Source: Pezizomycotina sp. ARF18 (taxonomy: Eukaryota; Ascomycota). Taken from it: DNA of 30,374 nucleotides. This document shows positions 21,531 to 30,354 of the stretch, piece by piece. The notes beneath the pieces are model-generated. The model was not told where the DNA came from. It was given only the letters and a program-made list of their open reading frames with translations, and ran no database searches. Made by a program: the position numbers and the translations under genes. Where the stretch lies: positions 1 to 30,374 of the forward strand of contig AZLU01000126.1 in the NCBI GenBank assembly GCA_002224055.1, read 5' to 3'. Position 1 is the first letter of the stretch, and each line of letters begins with the position of its first letter.

Positions 21531-22393
21531 TCTTCACCACCGGACACACGTACACTACTCGGGTGATATATTGGGCGATATCACCGGCCATTATCTCAGT
21601 TCGATAGAAAATGAGGCTCGAGTTCCTCAAAGGCAAAAAACAACTGTCTATTAAACTTTTATATACTTCCCTTTACGCAGCACGAGACTCAACCGAGTAT
21701 GCTCTGAAAAGGAAAAGATGCTCGCTCGAGGCTGAACAAGTTCTTTGGAAGAAGCGGGGTAGGTAAGCCCCCATTGGCTTACTGCTCCCTCAGACGCGGA
21801 ATGTCCCTTCTTCATCGCTCCGAGCAATGCATCTCCAAGCTGTATTAAATATTACTGTTGTTTGGGTTAAGGAGAAAACCTTGTTCGAGAACCAAGAGGT
21901 ATATTTATTAGCGTACGCCCCTCAGGCTTCCCACCAAACCCCAGCTCGATCGAGCCAAACGAAGAGGCATGTCTTGCAGGTATTTAGGCTGGATATTACA
22001 TGATTCGGAGGTCTAGCTTTGACATATATTATTTCCCCTAGGATAAAGCGAATTGGAAAATGTAGTGGGTTCGCTGTATATTGACTTGACAAAGAAGTAA
22101 ATAGTTCGGGACCCTAAGAAGTAATTTGAATATATGTTGCCTAATATAATGTACAGATGAAAAAATATATAATTCGAGAAATGGAAGAAAACTAAAGTAC
22201 ATGTACTTAGTATGTGAGAAAATATGAAAACAAAATATGAAATTTGCATCTACATAAAGCTAAAGATAGCTTCGGTTTAATCGTGACTAGGAAGGGGAAG
22301 ATAGAGAAGAAGATAAAGGGGATTTGTAGGAATCCGGGCGGCGCGTTGTTGTCTTCAGTTTTTTTTTTTTTTTTTTTTTTTTTCTTACTGGTC
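21531..22393. other. Spacer between NACHT gene and BTB-8
   Basis: No gene is recognised. The first part would hold the NACHT gene's 5' leader. From 22020 to 22260 the sequence is AT-rich. It ends in a 25-T tract next to BTB-8. Confidence 0.45.
22359..22383 (-). repeat. T25 tract, poly(A)-like with respect to BTB-8
   Basis: Twenty-five T on the plus strand, which reads as A25 on the minus strand. It begins 10 bases after the TAA stop of the BTB-8 fragment. This position and polarity are those of a poly(A) tail on a reverse-transcribed copy, although a chance homopolymer cannot be excluded. Confidence 0.6.
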
Positions 22394-22800
22394 TTAAGCT
22401 TGCTGGCAATCCGCGCAGCAAAGGACGATCTCCCCCTTACTGAATCCTTCCTCTGTGCTGCACAGACTGATGTTGAACGGTTCTCCGCAACCTCCGCAGC
22501 CGTTACGGGCGAGCGTGCGCCTCAAACGCTTGAATCGGCGACCAACGCGATTCTTTCGCGAGTCGTGAAGCTGGAACTGGAAGTTATCTCTTTCCTGCTG
22601 TACCCCGTTCAACTTCCGTTTGAGACTCCCGCCGCCGCGTGCGTGTGATTGTGACGTAGACAGCCGCTTCCGGAACATCAGCTAACGTTCGTACTCGTTC
22701 ATATCAAAACTGACGGCGTACGCAGGTCCTGGCGTGGGCGCGGCGGCGGGCGACGTTGCGGATAGAGAGATCAGACGGCGGTGTAGTCGTTACGTCTCGC
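22394..22800 (-). pseudogene. BTB family C-terminal fragment BTB-8
   Basis: Only the C-terminal half of the family architecture is present. From the 5' side, VTTTPPSDLSIRNVAR matches the VYTTTPxSDRGLRN block. A second frame gives LADVPEAAVYV, matching the [LV]PxxxxDI motif. The main frame, ending at TAA 22394-22396, has a basic coiled coil (LKRKLNGVQQERDNFQFQL) and then NGCGGCGEPFN and IVLCCADCQQA, two Cys pairs as in BTB-7 and BTB-10. No BTB domain or exon 1 is found in the 240 bp before the divergent BTB-9 start. The 5' truncation and the adjacent A tract (minus-strand sense) suggest a retrocopy. The 5' limit is approximate. Confidence 0.72.
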
Positions 22801-23041
22801 GGAGGATTTCGTGACGTCGTGCTCCAGAGCGCCGATGGTGATTTAAACTTGTGAGGCGACAACTGAGTTCGCCGAAGAATGTCGCACTTTTCGCCGAGGC
22901 ATAAATGCCAAGGAGGCAAAAACCATTTGCACGTTTTAATTTTTCTCCGTCTTGCATTCAAAGGCAAGCCTCTCCCTCCCTCAAACCCCATCACTCTCGT
23001 ACAGAAACGTAGAGATCAAACGCCTCGTGTTCAGGTACACG

Positions 23042-24169
23042 ATGCCCGCCGGTGTGGCGGCGATGAAGAATTCCACCGACTACAGCGACCTCCAAATAAG
23101 TCTGCGACCGTACGTTCAAGTCCACAAAGTACGTTTGCTCGCAGTCCGAATTTTTCAAGAAGGCTTGCGGCGGTCCTTTCAACGTAACGGGTTCTAGACA
23201 AAATGATAATACTGAGGCGGGCATCTCTAATTTAAAGCAAATACCTGCCGCAGGAGTCGCCGAAGGCGTCGTCAACCTACCCGACGAGGGACCCGCCATG
23301 TCGAGAAGTCCTCTGTTTCCTTACACCTGCGATACGCGACAGCGACGGCCAATCGAGCCTCCGTGAATTCGCAGGTCAACAACGCGTCCGTCTACCGCTC
23401 GCGGACAATGCTGTTCCGGACCTCAAGCGCCTCGCGCGAGCAAGTTCGCCGCTAAACGGTATCGGAATGGATTTTGCCCCGGAACTGTCCGCCTAGTGTA
23501 CGGTACCCACGCCGCAGAGCGATAAAGGACTGCGTGAGCCCCTTGTGCTGTGCGCCCAGATGCCGATAAACTTGGCGGGGTATCATGAGCTACTGTCGAG
23601 ATACGACGCGCACATCGACATCTGCAGGAGGCGCTATCGATCAAGGAGATCACCATCGATGGGTTGCAGGAGTCGCTAGAAGATTTGACGAAGCAGGCCT
23701 ACAAGTCCTGGATGAGAGCGCCAACTTGAGGAAGACAAAGCGGAGCTAGTCAGAGATAAGCAGGCTGCAACGGACGCGGGACGTAGGGCATGGATAACCT
23801 TGATCGAGAGCGTCAACAACAAGTTTCGTTGCTTTCTTGCCGCCCGGGGACCGTCCGCGGTGGATAAGGCAGCGAGCAACTACGCTGCAGCGCGGTGGTG
23901 TGGAGTGCCATAATGCGGCAAACAATCTGGCGTGCGTGTCGCCGTCCTTTTTTTCTCCGGGGGTCGCGGAGAACGGGAGCGTCAACAACGAGTTTCGTTT
24001 GCGTCTTGGGGACCGTCCGCGGTGTGATAAGGCAGCGAGCAAACTACTGCAGCGGGTGGTGTTGGAGTGCCATAATTGCGCAACAATCTGGCCGTGCGGT
24101 GTCGCCCCCTTTTTTCTCCGGGGGTCGCGGAGAAGCCGGGGTTCAACAGAGCGTAATCTCAATCCTTAA
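23042..24169 (+). pseudogene. BTB/POZ protein BTB-9 with duplicated 3' end
   Basis: The ATG at 23042 opens MPAGVAAMKNSTDYSDLQIS and VQVHK, then shifts into CSQSEFFKKACGGPFN, ending at 23183. The intron is 23184-23253 (70 bp, GTAACG, CTAAT near 23226, CAG). Exon 2 yields AEGVVNLPDEGPAMSRS, NSQVNNASVY, AVPDLKRLARA, RLVYGT and PTPQSDKGLREPLVL in changing frames. Then come a short piece with AHIDI and a helix (EEDKAELVRDKQAATDAGRR). The C-terminus is present twice in tandem (23808-24139). The second copy reads RPRCDKAASKLLQRVVLE and CHNC, matching the family Cys region. Frame changes are frequent, more than in BTB-7. Confidence 0.72.
23808..24139 (+). repeat. Tandem duplication of the BTB-9 C-terminal coding segment
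   Basis: Copy one is about 23808-23976 and copy two about 23977-24139. Both begin GAGCGTCAACAAC and end near GTCGCGGAGAA. They share long blocks such as GGGGACCGTCCGCGGTG and TCTCCGGGGGTCGCGGAGAA, and differ mainly by single-base indels plus a few substitutions. Each copy contains the region encoding the C-terminal Cys motif. Confidence 0.85.
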
Positions 24170-24914
24170 AACTTACTCGATGCCTTCCGTTATTCCTTTC
24201 TTGCCTTCAAGAATTCGACACCACACAGGAAGCATAACGACGTTACAAAATCGTTTTAATCATTTATAATTTAAGATAGATTAGCAGTATGCTGTCTTTA
24301 TCAGACCTCTAATTCAAGTCACAAAACGCTTCAAGTACTGTATCAGTTGGCTATATGGCTATTAATTAATAAAAACTCGCCTCACTATACGGCATTCATG
24401 TATCGTCGATGCTTATTTGAACATGAACGTGGAACTGAAGTATTTAGCCTTACTATAATAAAAACCCCTCGGGTAGCTATCGTGTGATTAACTTGTATTA
24501 TAACTATATAACTAGAAAGATACTACCAGTATTATTGACGCTTGTAAGCAAAAGATGTGCTAAAGCTAATCTCTCACACTGTAAACAAAAAGCAAGTTCC
24601 ATGGTCATCAAACCATAGCTCATCCCCCCCCTCCTCCCTCTCACTTTCACCACCATTGCCCCAAACCGCCTTCTCCACCAACCCAACACCCAATAACACA
24701 ACAATTTTTTCCTTTCACCACCTTCTTCATTAAGTTTCGAACCGTCCAACGCTACCTTATCCGCTCCTTCCAAGATCACCACCGCACTATAAAGCCGACT
24801 CCACCCTCAACATCCTTACCACCGCTAACATTAATTCGCATTCGAGTTCCAGCTGCCACGAACTCCGCAAGATATTCATCTCCATATCGAACGCGCCCTA
24901 CCGTCGTCCCCAAT
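24170..24914. other. Spacer with C/A-rich, G-poor leader
   Basis: No gene is recognised. From about 24615 to 24850 the plus strand is C/A/T-rich with few G, including C8 near 24625. This is typical of a pyrimidine-rich fungal promoter or leader and lies directly before BTB-10. A 92-codon minus-strand frame at 24504-24782 is a product of this skew. Confidence 0.45.
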
Positions 24915-25997
24915 ATGACAGGTTAAAAGATACCTGGAAGTCTCCGACCTCACCCTGAAGTGCGGCGGCCAGGACTTCAGGGTGGCAAAGCCGTGATTTG
25001 TACCAGTCCGAAGTTTTCGCGCGAGCGTTCGACGGAGATTTCGAGGTAAACCGCCTTTTCTACAATCCGGCGATGCTGGCTTCGAGTAAAAGTGACACTC
25101 GGTGTATTTTCTCTAGGAGGCCAAACCGGGACGTACACTATGGTCGACAGAAATCCCGAACGTTTGGTCAATTTCTTGTCAATTTTGACTTCGATGACTC
25201 GACCACCGCCTAGGAGGCGGTGGACGTTCGCAATCATGCGGAAGGTGACGACGCTACCGCCGCGCCGCCGCGGAGCCTGTACCGGAACGGTTACGGTGGC
25301 TCGGAAGTCATCAACCAGAACGCCGGAGAAGCGCCCAGCTTCACCCGCCGCGACCAAGAGATCAACATGGTCCTCGAAGAAAGCGAGAGAAACGGTCCGA
25401 AGCTCCGACTCCGGCCCCTGTCAGACGCCAAGTCGACCGGACGTCGCCGCGCAGATTACCAAATGTCCGAATGTACGGATGCGACAAATACGACGTCAAG
25501 GAGCTGAAGACTGCCGCCGCCAAAGAAGTTCAAAAGAGCCGTCCTGCGGATAATGGATGGATGCAATCCCGGATTTTGAGCGCCGTCACCACGACCACTC
25601 CCGAGATCGTGTGGGCTGCGCAATCATGTCGTCCAAATCTATCGTCGCGAATGCCTGATAAGGGTCTAGATGGCTACGCTGCGTCCGGTACCGGATGCTG
25701 CTGTGGATTGGCTGATGGCGGTACAACGCCGATGAAGACGCTCAGAGGAAGGCGAAGGAGAGCATGATCTAGCGACGGATGTGTGTGAAGTGGTCTGGGA
25801 GGTGCAAAAAGGTACATCGGGAGATATAGAAGGAATTGGCGAAGAAGAATTGCAAAAAATGCAACGCGGAGTTTAACGCGGCGATGGACGATGGACTGAT
25901 TACCTCATGTCGGGAAGTTTTTGCGATCAGGTTGAGGGGATGCAGTGGAGTGGAGGTTATGTTGGAAGAATTTGCAAGGGGTTTATTTTCCCTGTGA
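24915..25997 (+). pseudogene. BTB/POZ domain protein BTB-10, frame-broken
   Basis: A candidate ATG at 24915 meets a stop after three codons. A neighbouring frame then reads RYLEVSDLTLKCGGQDFRV, and a third reads SEVFARAFDGDFE, ending at 25045. The intron is 25046-25116 (71 bp, GTAAAC..CTCTAG). Exon 2 starts with Glu-Ala and shifts into YTMVDRNPERLVNFLSIL, the equivalent of DDPEIVERMISYLY. A charged linker follows, then YGCDKYDVKELKTAAAKEVQ, GLRNHVVQIYRR and LRPVPDAAVDWLMAV in other frames. The C-terminus gives NCKKCNAEFNAAMDD and LITSCRE; the last Cys pair is incomplete in that frame. The stop used is 25995-25997. It is the most diverged of the copies with a BTB domain. Confidence 0.75.
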
Positions 25998-27369
25998 TCA
26001 TATTTTACTGTCTCTCTTTTCTTTCTAAATAGTTGTTCATATTTCATATTGCTTAATTTTTATCGGTGGGTTGTTTTCGTATAAACATTTAACTGTACAA
26101 TTTTTTTTTAAAAAGGGCAATTAATAGGATATATTTCATCAAAGTATTATATTATATTACGTATACCACTGCTCAGAATGTAGAGTCCATAGCTTATAAA
26201 CGACGTTTCGAACTTGAGATAACTATAAGGGTGCCCAACCGCGTTCCATAGAAGGGCGCCTTCCATCCGAAAGTTGCAAAATTAAAAAGCTTTCTCAAGC
26301 TATTATAGTACCCTTCGAGGGCTCTTCCAGGAACGTTAACGGTGACTGTCTATAGGGATACCCGAATCAGCATAAAGAATTGCCGGGTAACTGGATATAT
26401 TATAAAAGGTTGAGCTGGCTAAACGCATTGCGAATGCATCGGGTGTGCAAAACGGCATCTTAAATAGCGCCATCAACTTACATTGCGGCCATTTAAGCGA
26501 CCTTCTCGTTATATAAGCAATTAAAACACCGGTTGAAACACAAGCTAAGCTTCCAGAAGGAGACAGTATTAAAGGCTAATTCCTCGTTTATGAATGTAAA
26601 TCGCCGAAATGTTTGTTTGGCAGGTAATGGGCCTGTTTCGAGTCACCTAACTTATTACGTTTTTATTTACGGGTTCATTAAGATTATTAAAGCTGTATAG
26701 AGATACCCGAATCTGTATAAAAGAAATTTGCCGGGTAACTGAATATATTGTAGAGGTTTAACGGGCTAAATGCATTCGTATGCTTTTGGATCGTGAAATT
26801 GCCCGGATATGCCATAAGGAATATCTGCTTAATGCTGCGCCGCAGATGTAAATACTACTGGCCGGCGCATCGATTTACTCGGAGAATTTACCGGGTTTCT
26901 CGGGTATATGTATTAAGAACCAAAACACTGCTTGCTTTCATGAAACGACAGGATAAGTAAGCTTCCAACGAAACCATAACTAAGGCTAATGTTTCCGTAC
27001 CAATATCGGTGAAGATAAACAGCCGGATTTGTTTTGCTTTGGCCGAGAATAATCTGGTTATAATGACGGAGAACAGCTTCAATCGGTTAAATTATGATCA
27101 TGATGTTTCGTAGGTTAAATTTCACGACCTTCTCAGTTGTCAACATTATGATTTCCTCAACTTTCGGGGATCCATGGGTATAAGAGCGAGATGATATGCC
27201 CCTATCAATCCCCATCGCGTCAAACAAGTTTAAATTTGTACGCTCAAGCTTAACTTTTCTCCTAAAATTAGAGAAAATACCGAACTCCTGGCCGCTAATA
27301 CTACCTATCCTCCTCCCGTCGCTTCGTAGATTAAATCTTTAGCATTCGGCGGTAATGATCCAAAAATCC
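25998..27369. other. Long spacer with diverged tandem repeat
   Basis: No gene is recognised in this 1.4-kb stretch. The centre consists of two diverged copies of a 345-410-bp unit, listed separately. The rest is AT-rich and has no motif on either strand. No transposase or reverse transcriptase remnant was found. Confidence 0.5.
26357..27060. repeat. Two-copy diverged tandem repeat, about 345-410 bp per unit
   Basis: Unit A starts at 26357 and unit B at 26702 with GATACCCGAATC. Both continue with TGCCGGGTAACTG/GCCGGGTAACTG, then ATATATT, then GGCTAAACGCATT in A and GGGCTAAATGCATT in B. Farther on, both share CAAAACAC/AAAACACC, TAAGCTTCC (26546 and 26958) and AAGGCTAAT (26572 and 26982). The offset grows from 345 to about 410 bp, so unit B has gained or unit A has lost about 65 bp. 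Confidence 0.7.
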
Positions 27370-28178
27370 TCCGGTTATCTACCTTGCGGCCTCGTTGGAC
27401 TCAGCAATGCCAGTCCGCTCAGCGCTCGGGCAATGCAACCTCCACCACCGCCTCCGAAACGACATCGTAACCGGCCTCCACCACCCCTCCAATCAGCAGG
27501 AACATGCAGCCGCTCACAACGACGCGACGATACCGCCTCAAGGCTTCGGAAGAGAGTCCGGTTCTGGCCCTTGGCGTCGTATCCCAGACGGCGCCAACGA
27601 GCTTAGCTCAGATCCAGGTTCTCACGAACAATGCCACAGAACAGCGCCCATTTATTGACCCCGAGGCGCGCCCTCCGGAAGTTGCCGTAAGGGCTGCGGG
27701 CCGTCGGATCTTGGGCGAGACAGACGAAGACTGTTATGAGGGCGTAGATGAAATATGCAAGAAGGTAGAGTATAAAAAGCTGGACGGTGTGAAGAGGACC
27801 TACACGTTCGACGCCGGGACTGAAGAACGGGGCGGGATAGAGATTGAAGGTTAAGTTTTCCTCAGTCTGAAACGCTAACAGGAACTGGCGACCGAGGAGT
27901 TTGTAAGGCGATGTTGAAGATTTGATTGAGAACATGTGCCAGGGGAAACATGGGGATACTAGGGCAGTACAATGCATGTGACGGTTATAGACCGACAGAC
28001 GAACTTGGGCGACGAACGTTTGGGCGATGAACCCCGTTACTGAAAAAGTGCAATTGTTAGGAGAAAAGCCTTTCTCCAATGCAGGTATAGTAGCTTTCTT
28101 CTTCTCGTATGAAACTTTTACTTTCTCATTTTTTTTTTCTCTTTTCACTCTATCATGTACTAGTACTCCAGTTCGCAC
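27370..28178 (-). pseudogene. Possible multi-pass membrane protein, family unknown
   Basis: A 191-codon minus-strand frame (28178-27603) has a clear hydrophobic segment, TVQLFILYLLAYFIYALITV, followed by FVCLAQDP, and a weaker one around FSVTGFIAQTFVAQ. A shifted frame continues LVGAVWDTTPRARTGL and then VVVSGCMFLLIGGVVEAGY, another membrane-like helix. The recurrence of hydrophobic helices over 700 bp on one strand favours a membrane protein. The plus strand over 27504-27854 is also open (116 codons, soluble and charged), which is what the antisense of a membrane helix would give, but it could instead be the real gene. I recognise no family. The start is uncertain because the upstream residues are Lys/Glu-rich. 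Confidence 0.35.
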
Positions 28179-29145
28179 TGCTTATTGTAATACGTCTTGA
28201 TTATCTATGCTCTCGGAAGCCCTTTTCTTTCAAAATGTATTCCTTTAATGCTCAGTTCTTTTCGAGTTGTTTTTCTTTTCTTTTCTTTTCTTTCTTTTCT
28301 TTTCTTTCTTTTCTTTTGTTCGCCTGTTATGACTGTATGTATATCAACCCAATGAGGCGAATATTTTTTCGGCGTCTGAAAAGAAGGTACATGGAAAATA
28401 AAAAGAAAAAAAGATGCAAGATAAAGCTTATTCAGCCTGTGGTGAAGTGAGGAGATAGTAAAATTAGGTCAAAGGACTCGGGGGGGGGGGGGCAAGAGTA
28501 CCGCCATTTCCGGGCCTCGTATTCAAAGAGTGCGATAGTAGCAGAGTAGATAACAACATATTCTCCGCATGCACTATCCTAGAATACACCTTCTATGATC
28601 TTAGGAGGCGGTGAAGTGTTATTATCAGTGCATGAATAACGAAGGGAAAATTTGATCCAAAAAGCGCGAATTGGCTGAGCCATGCACTCGGCGCTTAGCA
28701 ACGAGCGCGAGGAAACCCCCACTCAACCGAATAGTTATTAGTGGCCCACGTCGGGCACCGTTCAGGAACATCTATACCGGGGCGTTGCGCGCGTATCTTA
28801 ACATAGTTCGAGTTATAAAATAGATTGTTTGGGGTAGCTTCGACCTTTTCCCGGATTTTGGCGCTGGATTCCATGGTCGTTCGTGTTCAAGTTCCTGGTA
28901 AGCTATAACTGCCCGCCCTGTGGCGTACACCCCAGAGCGCTACCCCGCGGCGGCTATCCTCATTTCACTCTATATAAGTCCATGAAAATGCCAGCTTCCA
29001 ATTATTGTTATTGCCATTCGTCAGCATCCATCTTCCCTGGTTTATTCTCTTTTACTTCCGAGGCGACTGTACAAAATAATCCATTCGCAAGTTTCTCCTC
29101 CATCCTAGCATTTCTAATCTATCACACCAAAAGTCATCTCACATA
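28179..29145. other. Spacer with microsatellite and G13 run
   Basis: No gene is recognised. It holds a T4C microsatellite and a G13 run (28480-28492). From about 28970 to 29145 it has CT-rich sequence that would be the leader of the gene starting at 29146. An open frame at 28883-29146 has no motif. Confidence 0.5.
28270..28317 (+). repeat. TTTTC/TTTC microsatellite
   Basis: A run of TTTTC units with occasional TTTC units on the plus strand. The pure pyrimidine strand can form unusual structures and is prone to length errors in reads. Confidence 0.85.
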
Positions 29146-30354
29146 ATGAAGATCACAGTCTCCTCTCTCGTCTTATCCCTTCACCTTGCCTCCCTCTCTT
29201 CGCCGCCTCCGAGTCAGACTCCAACAGCTACTTCAAACAATAGTCTGCGTCGAAACGACTGCAGCGACAAAGCACGCACACAATCGGCCCGCACACCGTC
29301 GAACTTAACCAGATCCGACAACACCTGCGGCCCACCTGCAGCATCTGCGTCAACTCGATCTGCCAGGACGCCGTACTCTCCCACACCACGACTTCAACCG
29401 CCCGTCGATAGCCTCAATGCGCCTCCGCCGGCGCAACCTATAAAAATCCGCTGCGATGAAAATTCCGAGTTCTGCACGTTCGATAAATCACGCGTCCTGG
29501 TTGATAAGAGGAATAGAGTCGTGTCGAACTTGAATAAGGAGGCTAACGCGGAGCTACCGGCGTGGTGTAAAAAGGATCCGTGGAAGGACGGAGGGACCTG
29601 GTGTTTGCGGATTCTGCGGGAATTGTATTTATGGGTATGTAGGATGGTGTGTTTGCCGTTTTTGCGATAACGGGTTACAGACTAAGGAGGCGAACGTCAA
29701 CGAGCAGCGGTACAGTGGGTGTGAGCTCGACTCCGGTTCCGCCTTCCAGCCCAGCTCGGTTCGCCTCCTGCGGCCGCAATGCCACCTTCAGCCCTGCCCC
29801 GGTACCGACGACCTCCACCCCGATTCCCCTGCCAACCGCCACCGCTGGCCCTAATCCTACCGCCACGCCTTCCCCAACCGCTACTCCCTCCCTTACAGCT
29901 ACCCTTCCTATCGATGTCGCCAACCCTAATCCCGCCCCAATACCTAGCCAGGACACCAATCCTGCCCTCCTCCGTCTGAAATTCCTAACTGCTACCCGCT
30001 TGCTCGACATCTAGCTCTACGTTCAGTTACGCGTATGGTTCTACGCTTGCTTCTTCGGTTACGCCGAGTCCTACTGCTGCTTTACGCCGATACCGCTGCC
30101 CTTGCAGACGAATGCTGGCGTTAAAGCTGGCATTAGGAGGGGTACGGTGGGAACTTGTCGTTGTGCGTGGGGTTGTTGTTGCGTTGTTTTAGTCTCTCTA
30201 TATTCTTTGTCGATTTGTACGGTTCTCAAGTTTCTTATGGCAGGGGTATTATTATTGGCTTTTAATTGGGTTACTATCACTATTCCGTGCTGGTCGCGAT
30301 GTTTGCATTGCGATCATTCTTCCACATGTTTCACAGGTGTCCAAAGGGTTTGAA
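29146..30354 (+). pseudogene. Cys-rich type I membrane protein with Pro/Thr stalk, frame-broken
   Basis: The ATG at 29146 opens MKITVSSLVLSLHLASLSS, a good signal peptide. Cysteine motifs then appear in changing frames: RPTCSICVNSICQDAVL; IKIRCDENSEFCTFDKSRVL; ELPAWCKKDPWKDGGTWC; and GVCGFCGNCIYGY with GWCVCRFCDNGL. A Pro/Thr/Ala-rich stalk follows (PTATAGPNPTATPSPTATPS), then STLASSVTPSPTAA, then LQTNAGVKAGI, which resembles the STGAKAGIGVG segment ahead of the transmembrane helix in fungal WSC- and mucin-type surface proteins. A hydrophobic stretch ends the readable part, and the window edge cuts any tail. The ectodomain family is not recognised. A role in surface sensing or adhesion would be inference. 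Four or more frame changes are needed. Confidence 0.6.

Noticed and set aside
24504-24782. 92-codon minus-strand frame rich in Gly, Arg and Trp
   Set aside because: It is explained by the C/A-rich skew of the plus strand upstream of BTB-10; no motif.
27504-27854. 116-codon plus-strand frame, charged and soluble
   Set aside because: It lies opposite a run of hydrophobic helices on the minus strand, whose antisense would look like this. The minus-strand reading is preferred, with low confidence.
28109-28450. Plus-strand frame rich in Phe, Leu and Ser, like a membrane protein
   Set aside because: It is produced by the TTTTC microsatellite and T-rich sequence.
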